From positions 1-64,000 of the forward strand of contig NZ_BAAAUX010000024.1 of NCBI RefSeq assembly GCF_039534165.1: a stretch of 64,000 nt of DNA. Reading direction: 5' to 3'. Positions 1 through 9,758 of the stretch are shown here, piece by piece. A program made the position numbers and the translations under genes. This DNA is from Saccharopolyspora_D taberi (GTDB lineage: Bacteria; Actinomycetota; Actinomycetes; Mycobacteriales; Pseudonocardiaceae). Each line of letters starts with the position of its first letter. Within the stretch, counting starts at the first letter, position 1. A model generated the notes under the pieces. The model did no database searches, was not told the origin of the DNA, and saw nothing but the letters and a program-made list of their open reading frames with translations.

Positions 1-57
1 GTCGTCGATCAGCTCCCGCTCCGCGCCCGCGGCCTGGCGCACCGCGCCGACGGCCAG

Positions 58-1272
58 CTACTCCGCCGGTTCCGGCACCGTCACCGGCACGCCGAACACC
101 AGCGGCGCCGCTTCGCGGACCGCCTCGGACTGGGCGGCTCCGCCGATGAGCAGCACCCGGTGCACCCCGATCCCCGCTTCGCGCAGCGCGTCCACGCCCG
201 TGGCGAGACCGCAGAGCATCCCCTCCACGGCGGCGCGCGCCAAGTTCTCCGGCGTCATGTTGCCGCGGCGCAGGCCGACCAGGGTTCCGGTGGCGTCCGG
301 CAGGTTCGGAGTGCGCTCGCCGTCGAGGTAGGGCAGCAGCGCCAGGCCGCCCGCGCCGGGCGGGGCGGAGCGGGCGAGGCGGTCGAACTCGGCGGTGTCC
401 AGGCCGAGCATCGCGGCCGTGGAGGTGATCACCCTGGCCGCGTTGAGGGTGCAGACCAGCGGCAGGAATCCGCCTGCGGCGTCGGCGAATCCCGCGATCA
501 GGCCGCTGGGGTCGGCGACGGGATCGGGCACCGAGGCGAACACGGTGCCGCTCGTCCCCAGCGACACCACGACGTCGCCGGGCCGGAGGTCCAGGCCCAG
601 CGCGGCTCCCATGTTGTCGCCCGTGCCCGCCGAAACCAGCCGCCCGTCCGGGGTTTCGCCCGCCGCTTCGGCCGGTCCGAGGACTCGCGGGGTCCGCGGT
701 TTCCGGCCGCCGAAGGCGGTGGCGAGGATGTCGTCGCGGTAGCGGCCTTCACGCGGGGACCAGTAGCCGGTGCCGGAGGCGTCGCCCCGGTCGGTCACCG
801 GGTCACCGCCGGTGAGCCGCCAGGTCAGCCAGTCGTGCGGAAGCACGACCTCGGCGACCCGGTCGGCCAGCTCCGGCTCGTGCTCGGCCATCCAGCGCAG
901 CTTGGTGACCGTCAGGCTGGCGACCGGCACAGTCCCGACCGCGTCCGCCCAGAACGCGGGGCCGCCCAGTTCCGCCACCAGGTCCTCGGCGGCCGGACCG
1001 GACCGGTTGTCGTTCCACAGCAGCGCCGGGCGCACGACCCGCCGGTCCTCGTCCAGCGCGACCATCCCGTGCTGCTGGGCGGCGACGCCGACTGCGGCCA
1101 CGTCGTCGAGCAGCCCGATGCCGGTCAACGCCCGCCACCACACCTCGGGGTCGGCGACCGTTCCCTCGGGGTGCGGGGCGCGGCCTTCGCGCACCACTTC
1201 ACCGGTCCCGGCGTCGCACACGACGACCTTGGTGGACTGCGTCGACGAGTCGATCCCCGCGACAAGCGTCAT
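58..1272 (-). CDS. xylB: Xylulokinase (FGGY family), cut short by in-frame TAG
   Basis: This FGGY carbohydrate kinase would phosphorylate D-xylulose with ATP in the cytoplasm. The N-terminus starts with the family phosphate-binding segment (GIDSSTQSTK), a GDNMGAALG segment lies mid-protein, and GTSGT and GGAAQSE motifs follow. The frame stops at 404 residues after VPEPAE, where family members continue with Tyr and an alanine-rich helix. The codons beyond the TAG (positions 57 to 1) still encode LAVGAVRQAAGAE, the expected C-terminus, so a Tyr codon has apparently become TAG or was misread. The gene is last in view in an operon with a DeoR regulator and a polyol dehydrogenase. Confidence 0.85.
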   Translation of the reverse strand: MTLVAGIDSSTQSTKVVVCDAGTGEVVREGRAPHPEGTVADPEVWWRALTGIGLLDDVAAVGVAAQQHGMVALDEDRRVVRPALLWNDNRSGPAAEDLVAELGGPAFWADAVGTVPVASLTVTKLRWMAEHEPELADRVAEVVLPHDWLTWRLTGGDPVTDRGDASGTGYWSPREGRYRDDILATAFGGRKPRTPRVLGPAEAAGETPDGRLVSAGTGDNMGAALGLDLRPGDVVVSLGTSGTVFASVPDPVADPSGLIAGFADAAGGFLPLVCTLNAARVITSTAAMLGLDTAEFDRLARSAPPGAGGLALLPYLDGERTPNLPDATGTLVGLRRGNMTPENLARAAVEGMLCGLATGVDALREAGIGVHRVLLIGGAAQSEAVREAAPLVFGVPVTVPEPAE

Positions 1273-1275
1273 GTC

Positions 1276-2058
1276 TCAATCTCCCGTGGTGACAACGCGA
1301 ACCCCGGTGCCGAAGGCCCGGATCGCGTCGAGCTCGTGCTGCGGCGTGCCGTCGTCGGTGACCACCAGGTCGAACGATCCGACGTCACCGTGAGCGTAGG
1401 TGGCGGTCTTGCCGAACTTCGAGTGGTCGGCGAGCAGCAGCGTCCGCCGCGCCGACCCGTGCAGGGCTTCCTTGATCTCGGCGTAGTCCTGGATCGGGTG
1501 GAACAGCCGTCCCTCGGTGATCGTGGTGACCGACATGAACGCGATGTCCGCGCGCAGGCGGGACAGCGCGCGCAGCACGTCCGGCCCGGTGCACGAGTCG
1601 AACTCGCCGCGGTACCGGCCGCCGACGAGCACCACGTCGCTGCCGGACATGATCTGCGCGATGGTGACCGAGTTGGTGACCACGGTCAGCCCGTCGACCG
1701 AGGTGAGCAGCCGCGCCAGCGGGAACAGCGTGCTGGAGTCGTCGAGCAGGACGGTCGATCCGGGCCTGACCTCATCGGCGACGGCGGCCGAGATCGCCTC
1801 CTTCTCCGGCACGTGCAGCCCGATCCGGAAGCGGGTCGCGGTCTCCATCGTCAGCGACGGGAACGCCTCGACCCGGCCGCGCAGCTTGCGCAGCATCCGG
1901 CGGGCGGCCAGGTCGTCGAGGTCGCGGTGCATGGTCATCAGGCTGACCTGGAACCGCTCCGCGAGGTGGTCGATGCGGACCTGCCCGCGGTCGACGACGT
2001 GGCGGAGCACGTCCTGCCTGCGCTGCTCCACCGCGGCCTCCGAAGGCCGCGCGTTCAC
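1276..2058 (-). CDS. DeoR-family transcriptional regulator of polyol operon
   Basis: The 260-residue protein has the DeoR layout. An N-terminal winged helix-turn-helix (about residues 12-65, RRQDVLRHVVDRGQVRIDHL) is followed by a sugar-phosphate sensor domain of the ribose-5-phosphate isomerase-like fold, with VVTNS, VLVGG and LLADHSKFG segments. Its GTG start overlaps the stop of the upstream dehydrogenase (GTGA) and it ends 3 bases before the kinase start, so the three genes are co-transcribed. It probably represses its own operon and responds to a phosphorylated sugar; the ligand cannot be read from the sequence. Confidence 0.9.
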   Translation of the reverse strand: MNARPSEAAVEQRRQDVLRHVVDRGQVRIDHLAERFQVSLMTMHRDLDDLAARRMLRKLRGRVEAFPSLTMETATRFRIGLHVPEKEAISAAVADEVRPGSTVLLDDSSTLFPLARLLTSVDGLTVVTNSVTIAQIMSGSDVVLVGGRYRGEFDSCTGPDVLRALSRLRADIAFMSVTTITEGRLFHPIQDYAEIKEALHGSARRTLLLADHSKFGKTATYAHGDVGSFDLVVTDDGTPQHELDAIRAFGTGVRVVTTGD

Positions 2059-3065
2059 GGCACCACCACGGACTTCACCGCGTTCTCGTCGCGCGCCGCC
2101 GCGGTCAGCGCCTGCTCGACCTCGTCCAGCCCGAACCGGTGCGTCACCAGCCGGTCCAGGTCCACCGCGCCGGACGCGGCCAGCGCGATCGCGGTGGGCC
2201 AGGTGTTGGCGTAGCGGAACGTGCCGGTCAGCTCGATCTCGTTGTTCTGCACGTGGGAAAGGGGAAGCGGCAGCTCGTCACCGCCCATGCCGACCAGCAC
2301 GACCCGGCCCGCCCGGCCCACCGACCGGATGCCGTCGACGGCGGCGCGGGCGACGCCGGAGCACTCCAGCAGCACTTCCGGTTCGCCGTCGGGCGCGCCT
2401 TCCCGGACATCGACGGTGCTCGTCGCACCGAGCTCGGCGGCCAGCTCCAGCCGCCGCGGGTTGACGTCGGTGACCACGACCTCGCTCGCCCCGAACGCAC
2501 GCGCGGTCTGCACCGCGACCAGCCCGATCGGCCCGGCGCCGGTGATCAGCACCCGCGTGCCCGGACCGACCCGCCCCTTGCGGCACGCCCACACCCCGAC
2601 CGACAGCGGCTCGCACAGCGCGGCGGCCTCGTCGGACACCGAATCCGGGACGGCGTAAGCGAATTCCTCGTGCACCGCGACGTACTCGCAGAACGCGCCG
2701 TCGACCGGCGGCGTCGCGAAGAAGCGCATGTCCGGGCACAGGTTGTACCGCCCGGCGCGGCACTGCGCGCAGACGAAGCACGGAACGCCCGGCTCGATCG
2801 CCACCCGCTGCCCCACCGCGTGCCGGGACACCTCGGACCCGGCCGCGGCCACGACACCGGCCGCCTCGTGCCCGAGCACCAGCGGATCCCGAACCACGAA
2901 GGGGCCGATCCGGCCCTCCTCGTAGTAGTGGGTGTCCGATCCGCAGGTCCCGACAGCCGTCACCCGCACCAGCACCTCGCGCGGGCCGGGCTCGGGCACC
3001 GGACGCCGCTCGACCACCATGTCCCGGACCCCGCGCAGCACCGCCGCGCGCATCGTCTCCGTCAT
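2055..3065 (-). CDS. Zinc-dependent polyol (sorbitol/xylitol-type) dehydrogenase
   Basis: This is a medium-chain dehydrogenase/reductase of 336 residues. It has the catalytic zinc region (GTCGSDTHYYEEG, then GHEAAGVV), a structural zinc four-cysteine loop (CFVCAQCRAGRYNLC) and a Rossmann motif (GAGPIGLV). The GRIGPFVV segment resembles L-iditol/xylitol dehydrogenases. Together with the kinase downstream, it should oxidise a polyol such as xylitol or sorbitol to a ketose that is then phosphorylated. The ATG at 3065 is chosen because AGGGAG lies 7 bases upstream; the reading frame is open further upstream without a better start. The exact substrate is inferred. Confidence 0.85.
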   Translation of the reverse strand: MTETMRAAVLRGVRDMVVERRPVPEPGPREVLVRVTAVGTCGSDTHYYEEGRIGPFVVRDPLVLGHEAAGVVAAAGSEVSRHAVGQRVAIEPGVPCFVCAQCRAGRYNLCPDMRFFATPPVDGAFCEYVAVHEEFAYAVPDSVSDEAAALCEPLSVGVWACRKGRVGPGTRVLITGAGPIGLVAVQTARAFGASEVVVTDVNPRRLELAAELGATSTVDVREGAPDGEPEVLLECSGVARAAVDGIRSVGRAGRVVLVGMGGDELPLPLSHVQNNEIELTGTFRYANTWPTAIALAASGAVDLDRLVTHRFGLDEVEQALTAAARDENAVKSVVVP

Positions 3066-3089
3066 CAGCCGCTCCCTGAAGTCCGGCCC

Positions 3090-3119
3090 ATTATGAGCAG
3101 CAGCGTCGCGATTTGTTAA
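3090..3119 (-). promoter_or_regulatory. Candidate promoter of the polyol operon
   Basis: On the minus strand TTAACA (3119-3114) and CATAAT (3095-3090) are separated by 18 bases, 25 bases upstream of the dehydrogenase ATG. The -35 box lies in the palindrome GTTAAC beside a CGCAAAGAGTG segment, a plausible DeoR operator. This is pattern matching only. Confidence 0.4.
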
Positions 3120-3202
3120 CACTCTTTGCGAGAAAAGTCCGCCGGAGATCCGATAACCGCGGGGCCGGTGCGCCTGACTCCCGGGGATGGGAGGCTGGAC
3201 CC

Positions 3203-5248
<2,046 letters not shown>

Positions 5249-5254
5249 GCGCGG

Positions 5255-5890
5255 CGACGGCGCGGCCGGGACGGCGGCGCTGGGCGGAAGGTGGCGCGGG
5301 CGGGACGGCCGACGCTGAGTGGAAGAGGACGACCCAGCCAGGACGCCCGACGCTAAGCCGAAGACGACGACGCAGCCGGGACGCCCCGCGTTGAGCCAAA
5401 GACGGCGACGACACGGCCAGGCCACCCCCCGCCGAGCAGAAGGGGCGACGCAGCCGGGTTGCCCGCACCGAGCCGAAGACGGCGCGGCCGAGTTGCCCCG
5501 CGCTGAGCGGAAGACGGTGCAGCCGGGACGGCCGACACTGAGCCGAAGACGGCGATGCGGCCAGGCCACCCGCACTGAGCGGAAGGCGACGCAGCCGGGA
5601 CGGCCGACTCTGAGCGGAAGAAGACGGCGCGGCCAGGTCGCCCGACGCTGAGCCGAAGACGGCGACGCAGCCTGGTCGCCCACGCCGAGCAGAAGACGAT
5701 GACGCGGCCGGGACGGCCGCACCGAGCCGAAAACGGCGCAGCCGGGACAGCCGACGCTGAGTGGAAGGCGGCGCAGCCGATCACCCCACGCCGAGACGAA
5801 ATCGGCGGCCAGTCGCCGCCGCCCCGCACCGAGCCGAAGACGGCCGCGCAGCCGCCCACCCCACGCCGAAAGGAAATCGGTGGCGCGGCC
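5255..5890. repeat. Degenerate tandem repeat, about 18 units of 34-42 bp
   Basis: The whole gap between the YyaL gene and the acetyltransferase consists of imperfect head-to-tail units. Each opens with GAGCsGAAGACGGCG and continues roughly GCAGCCGGGACGGCCGACGC. Many units are 35 or 38 bases, and most variation is in the purine-rich middle. Because stops are absent by composition, long open frames run through it on the minus strand, but they have no start signals and no recognisable domain. I see no gene, terminator or promoter I can defend inside it. Confidence 0.8.
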
Positions 5891-5916
5891 GGAACCCCGG
5901 CTGCTCCAATCCGCGA

Positions 5917-6420
5917 ATGCGCATCCGCACCGCTGACCTGGACGACCTGCCCACTTGCCAACAGGTCGAAGTCGCCGCCGGAGCGCTCTTCCGCGAGATC
6001 GGCATGACCGGCATCGCCGAGGACCCGCCGCTGCCGCTGGAGAGCCTGGCCGTCTTCCAGCGCGCCGGGCGCGCCTGGGTGGCCGCCGATCCCGGCCCGG
6101 TCGCGTACGTGCTGGTCGAACCGCTGGACGGCGCCGCGCACATCGCGCAGATCAGCGTGCACCCGGACCACTCGCGGAAGGGCGTCGGCCGCCGCCTGCT
6201 CGACCACGTCGAGTCCTGGGCGACCGGCCAGGGACTGACCGCCCTGACCCTCACGACCTTCCGCGACGTCCCCTGGAACGCGCCGTACTACCGCCGGCTC
6301 GGGTTCCGGGACCTGGCCGCCGACGAGATCACCCCGGGTCTGGCCAAGGCGGTCGAGGCCGAGGCCGCGCACGGGCTCGATCCGGAGCAACGCGTCTGCA
6401 TGCGCCGCGACCTCGGCTGA
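5917..6420 (+). CDS. GNAT-family N-acetyltransferase
   Basis: The 167-residue single-domain protein has the GNAT fold. It starts with MRIRTADLDDLPTCQQVE and has the acetyl-CoA pyrophosphate-binding segment ISVHPDHSRKGVGRRLLDHVE (motif A, around residues 90-108) and a PYYRRLGF motif B. The acceptor substrate cannot be told. The ATG at 5917 has no clear ribosome-binding site and follows the repeat array directly. The frame is open further upstream through the repeat, but the conserved domain begins exactly at this ATG. Confidence 0.88.
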   Translation: MRIRTADLDDLPTCQQVEVAAGALFREIGMTGIAEDPPLPLESLAVFQRAGRAWVAADPGPVAYVLVEPLDGAAHIAQISVHPDHSRKGVGRRLLDHVESWATGQGLTALTLTTFRDVPWNAPYYRRLGFRDLAADEITPGLAKAVEAEAAHGLDPEQRVCMRRDLG

Positions 6421-6491
6421 TCGGGTTCGCCCAGAGCAGAACCACCTTCCAGTGCAAGCGCGTAATTTTGTAATTGGAAGGGGTGAGGGAC

Positions 6492-7094
6492 ATGCAGAAC
6501 AGGTTCAGCCGCACCGCGCGCAACCGCGGTTGGGGACCGCCCTGGAGCGGCGGCGCACGCGGTGGGCGCAAGGCGCCCGAGCCGCCGGCGGCCGAGGACG
6601 CGCAGGCGTGGTTCAGCGGCCGGCTCCCGGAGGGCTGGTTCACCGGGAACCCGGAGATCACCGTCGACCGCGAGGAGATCCTGGTGATCGGCACGCTGCC
6701 CGAGGTCGAGGGCGAGTTCGCCGACGCCGCCGCCCGCGCGGCGGCCGAGAGCGGCCGGATCTCCCGGTTCCGGGAGGAGACCCGCGAGGAGCGCATCGAC
6801 ATCGCCCGGCAGGCCGAGCACCGCTACGGGCGCAAGGTCTCGTGGGGCGCCCGGCTGGGATCGACCGAGGAGCTGTTCACCACGCTGTCGGCACCGGTCA
6901 TGACCCGGCTCCGCCAGCCCGAGCGGATGGTGCTGGACACCCTGGTCGACGCGGGTGTCGCGCGCTCCCGGTCCGAGGCGCTGGCCTGGGCGGTCCGGCT
7001 GGTCGGCCAGCACACCGAGGACTGGCTGGCCGACCTCCGCGAAGCCCTGGCCAAGGTCGACCAGCTGCGCAGCCAGGGGCCGGGTCAGGAGTAG
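6492..7094 (+). CDS. Conserved actinobacterial hypothetical protein
   Basis: This 200-residue protein is not recognised as a characterised family. It has a basic Gly/Arg-rich N-terminus (residues 1-30), an acidic helical middle rich in Ala, Arg and Glu, and a C-terminal helical segment (around residues 138-190, PERMVLDTLVDAGVARSRSE) that resembles a ribbon-helix-helix or short DNA-binding module. The ATG at 6492 has GGAAGGGG 8 bases upstream. The 3' end overlaps the convergent PAQR gene by 10 bases. Confidence 0.7.
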   Translation: MQNRFSRTARNRGWGPPWSGGARGGRKAPEPPAAEDAQAWFSGRLPEGWFTGNPEITVDREEILVIGTLPEVEGEFADAAARAAAESGRISRFREETREERIDIARQAEHRYGRKVSWGARLGSTEELFTTLSAPVMTRLRQPERMVLDTLVDAGVARSRSEALAWAVRLVGQHTEDWLADLREALAKVDQLRSQGPGQE

Positions 7095-7762
7095 AGCGCG
7101 AGCCAGATCGCCACGTGGTGGCAGATCGCGGCGGCCGAGACCGCCGCGTGGAAGAACTCGTGGTAGCCGAAGGTCTCCGGCCACGGGTCCGGTCGGCGGC
7201 AGGCGTAGAACACCGCACCCGCGGTGTAGAGCAGGCCGCCGACCAGCAGCAGGACCAGCGCGGCGACCCCGGCGTTGTGCAGCAGGTCGGGCAGCACGAA
7301 CACGGCCACCCAGCCCAGCGCGATGTAGACCGGCACACCGACCCAGCGCGGCGCGTTCGGCCAGGCCAGCTTGAGCACCACGCCGCCGAGCGCGCCGCCC
7401 CAGACCACCGCGAGCACCACGGAGCCGGTGGTCGGCGCCATCGCCAGCATCGCGAACGGCGTGTAGGTGCCCGCGATGAACAGGAAGATCATCGAGTGGT
7501 CGAGCCTGCGCATCCAGGTCCGGGCGCCGACCGACTTCCACGTCTTGCGGTGGTACAGCGCGCTGACCCCGAACAGACCGAGCACGGTGGCGACGTAGAC
7601 CGAGGTTCCGACCGCGGCGCTCGCCGACACGGTGGCCCCGGACACCGCGATCAGCGTCGCGCCTGCCGCGATCGAGACGAACAGGGACCAGAGGTGGATC
7701 CAGCCGCGCAGCCGCGGCTTCACGATCGCCGTCGGTACGCGGGCGGTGAGTGCGCTAGTCAC
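7085..7762 (-). CDS. PAQR-family membrane protein (hemolysin III / TrhA type)
   Basis: The 225-residue integral membrane protein has seven predicted hydrophobic segments and the conserved family polar motifs. These are SALYHRKTW with an intramembrane His, MRRLDHSMIFLFIAGTYTP, and a C-terminal EFFHAAVSAAAICHHVAIW whose histidines would bind metal. Bacterial members (Pfam HlyIII) act in membrane homeostasis; the hemolysin name is historical. It starts with ATG at 7762 and is convergent with the preceding hypothetical gene. Confidence 0.92.
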   Translation of the reverse strand: MTSALTARVPTAIVKPRLRGWIHLWSLFVSIAAGATLIAVSGATVSASAAVGTSVYVATVLGLFGVSALYHRKTWKSVGARTWMRRLDHSMIFLFIAGTYTPFAMLAMAPTTGSVVLAVVWGGALGGVVLKLAWPNAPRWVGVPVYIALGWVAVFVLPDLLHNAGVAALVLLLVGGLLYTAGAVFYACRRPDPWPETFGYHEFFHAAVSAAAICHHVAIWLALYS

Positions 7763-7883
7763 ACCCCGGAGGTTACGGGACCGTAGGTTGTTCCGGACAG
7801 CACGCGTGCGGTGACGTGCACTTCATGGCGTTGCGCAGGGATGCGGTCCGGCGCGGTTCCGGCCCCGCGTAGGCTCGCGGGGC

Positions 7884-8660
7884 GTGGCGCTTAAGGTTCG
7901 GATCCGAGAGCTCATCGTCGACGTCTACGAACGGCGGCTGCGGCGGAAACTGGACGTGTCGAGATCACCGCGGCACGTCGGTGTGATCCTCGACGGCAAC
8001 CGCAGGTGGGCCAAGGAAGCCGGCCTGGAGATCGACCACGGGCACCGCGCGGGCGCGCGCAAGATCGCCGACCTGCTCGGCTGGTGCCAGGAGGCGAACG
8101 TCGAGGTCGTCACCCTCTGGCTGCTGTCCACCGACAACCTCAACCGCACCAGTGCCGAGCTCACCGCGCTGCTGGAGATCATCGCCGGTGTCGTCGACGA
8201 GCTGACCGAGCCGGGCAAGCCGTGGCGGGTCCGGATCGTCGGCGCCCTGGACCTGCTGCCGACCGAGACCGCGGCGCGGCTGTCCGCGGCGGCGCTGCGC
8301 ACCGAGGGCCGGACCGGCGTGCAGGTCAACGTGGCCGTCGGCTACGGCGGCAGGCGCGAGATCGCCGACGCGGTCCGCAAGCTGCTGCAGCAGCACGCCG
8401 AGGCGGGCACCACGATCGAGGAGCTCGCCGAGGTGCTGACCGTCGACCACATCGCCGAGCACCTCTACACCTCCGGACAGCCCGATCCCGACCTGGTCAT
8501 CCGCACCTCCGGCGAGCAACGCCTGTCCGGCTTCATGCTCTGGCAGTCCGCGCACTCGGAGTTCTGGTTCTGCGAGGCGTACTGGCCCGCCTTCCGCCGC
8601 GTCGACTTCCTGCGCGCGCTGCGCGAGTACGCCGCGCGCCACCGCCGCTTCGGCGGCTGA
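7884..8660 (+). CDS. uppS: Short-chain Z-isoprenyl diphosphate synthase (UPP synthase family)
   Basis: This cis-prenyltransferase of 258 residues condenses isopentenyl diphosphate onto an allylic diphosphate for lipid carrier synthesis at the membrane. It shows the catalytic VILDGNRRWAKE motif (Asp37), LWLLSTDN, the YGGRREI segment, DLVIRTSGEQRLSGFM, and the terminal FWFCEAYWP motif. It resembles the mycobacterial Z-farnesyl diphosphate synthase (Rv1086 type) more than the decaprenyl enzyme. Product length cannot be read with certainty. The start is a GTG. Confidence 0.92.
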   Translation: MALKVRIRELIVDVYERRLRRKLDVSRSPRHVGVILDGNRRWAKEAGLEIDHGHRAGARKIADLLGWCQEANVEVVTLWLLSTDNLNRTSAELTALLEIIAGVVDELTEPGKPWRVRIVGALDLLPTETAARLSAAALRTEGRTGVQVNVAVGYGGRREIADAVRKLLQQHAEAGTTIEELAEVLTVDHIAEHLYTSGQPDPDLVIRTSGEQRLSGFMLWQSAHSEFWFCEAYWPAFRRVDFLRALREYAARHRRFGG

Positions 8661-8672
8661 CCCCGCACATGC

Positions 8673-8706
8673 GAAGGCCAGGCCGGACGGGTCCGGCCTG
8701 GCCTTC
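8673..8706. terminator. Bidirectional terminator hairpin
   Basis: A perfect 16-bp stem (GAAGGCCAGGCCGGAC and its complement) with a 2-base loop lies between the convergent prenyltransferase and chaplin-like genes. It can serve both strands. Confidence 0.85.
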
Positions 8707-8720
8707 GGCTACCGATCGGG

Positions 8721-8969
8721 TCAGCCCTTCTGGTGCGGGTGGTCCACGAGCGGGGCGTTGACGCACTGGGTGTTCTCGACGTTCAGGGCCTCGACGATGA
8801 TGCCCAGCACGGCGACGTCGTTGCCGCACGCCTGGATCGGCAGCACGCTGACGTTGTTGTCGTTGAGGAGGTTGACGCCGTCGTTGTCCGCACTGTCGGC
8901 GTTGGCGACAGGGGCCAGCGCCATCAGGCTCGCGGCGGCACCCGCCACGATCGCTGCTTTCTTCAGCAC
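8721..8969 (-). CDS. Small secreted chaplin-like protein, copy 1
   Basis: This 82-residue protein has a signal peptide (LKKAAIVAGAAASLMALAPVANA, cleavage after ANA) and a mature region of about 60 residues. That region contains the chaplin-like pattern N-x-N-V, then CGNDVAVLGI and a second Cys about 20 residues on. Chaplins are hydrophobic, disulfide-bonded amyloid proteins that coat aerial hyphae and spores. The GTG at 8969 is preferred over the earlier GTG because the paralogue begins at the same residue and AGGAG is then properly spaced. The family assignment is by pattern only. Confidence 0.72.
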   Translation of the reverse strand: MLKKAAIVAGAAASLMALAPVANADSADNDGVNLLNDNNVSVLPIQACGNDVAVLGIIVEALNVENTQCVNAPLVDHPHQKG

Positions 8970-9105
8970 TTCGCTCACTCTCCTTTGATCAGCGCGGAAT
9001 TTCCCTTTCACCGCCGGGCAGATCGACGAGCCCGACCGGTGGCAACGCAGTCTTGCCGATATCCGACCGGAAACCGGGTCCGGCGTGCCGGTGTTCCGCA
9101 TCCTT

Positions 9106-9117
9106 ACACGATCGTGT
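9106..9117. promoter_or_regulatory. Palindrome upstream of chaplin-like copy 1
   Basis: ACACGATCGTGT is a perfect 12-bp palindrome about 140 bases upstream of the copy 1 start. ATCGTGTG recurs at 9645-9652, about the same distance upstream of copy 2, so the pair may mark a shared promoter or operator element. Confidence 0.4.
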
Positions 9118-9177
9118 GATCACTGGTTCCGCTGACGAATGTGCGGAACGCAGGGTGACTATTTCAGCGAAAACGCA

Positions 9178-9211
9178 AAGAAGAGCGCCGGGAAGGTCCG
9201 GCGCTCTTCTT
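9178..9211 (-). terminator. Terminator of chaplin-like copy 2
   Basis: A 14-bp perfect stem (AAGAAGAGCGCCGG and its complement) with a 6-base loop sits about 45 bases after the copy 2 stop codon. Confidence 0.8.
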
Positions 9212-9253
9212 GCCTGCGTGGACCGCGGGGGTCCGCTGCTACGAGAGGACCGG

Positions 9254-9502
9254 TCAGCTCTTCTGGGACGGGTGGTCCACGACCGGGGCGTTGACGCACT
9301 CGGTGTTCTCGAAGTTCAGCAGCTCAACGATGATGCCCAGGACGGCGACGTCGTTGCCGCACAGCTGGATCGGCACCGCGCTGACGTTGTTGTCGTTGAG
9401 GACGTTGACGCCGTCGTTGTCGGCGCTGTCGGCGTTGGCCATCGGGGCCAGGGCCATCAGGCCAGCGGCGGTACCGGCGACGATTGCAGCTTTCTTCAGC
9501 AC
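9254..9502 (-). CDS. Small secreted chaplin-like protein, copy 2
   Basis: This is an 82-residue paralogue of the gene at 8721-8969, the same length and alignable without gaps. It has a signal peptide ending in MANA and a mature part with NDNNVSAVPIQLCGNDVAV and a second Cys in ENTECVNAP. AAGGAG precedes the GTG at 9502. The two genes are consecutive on the same strand but each has its own leader and its own terminator, so they are probably separate units. Expression during aerial growth would be the expectation for chaplin relatives. Confidence 0.72.
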   Translation of the reverse strand: MLKKAAIVAGTAAGLMALAPMANADSADNDGVNVLNDNNVSAVPIQLCGNDVAVLGIIVELLNFENTECVNAPVVDHPSQKS

Positions 9503-9758
9503 TTCAGTAGCTCCTTGTTGAACGGGGGTGACACAGGTGCGAAATTTCCTCGGCCCCGATCACCCCAGTAGCTTTTTTGCCGAGGGGAAGCACCCGGCGA
9601 GAAACATAGTCACCCACCCCGTGGAACGAAACCTGACTACCACCATCGTGTGTTTAATTGGCCGAACCCTCAAGTTTCTGAGGCGCGGTCAGGCCATTGC
9701 GCGGGCAATCGCACATCCCGCCGATTCCGGCGCCGGACGCACGACGTAGTGTCCGAAT

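Noticed and set aside
5255..5890. Possible CRISPR array
   Set aside because: Units are imperfect, contiguous and without unique spacers, and no cas genes are near.
5353..6390. Minus-strand frame with repeated VGRPGC-like segments as a repeat protein
   Set aside because: No start signal, and half of it is antisense to the acetyltransferase; the repeat is at DNA level in several frames.
8970..9101. Longer N-terminus for chaplin-like copy 1 (start at 9101)
   Set aside because: It would bury the signal peptide behind 44 Arg/Ser-rich residues not present in the paralogue.
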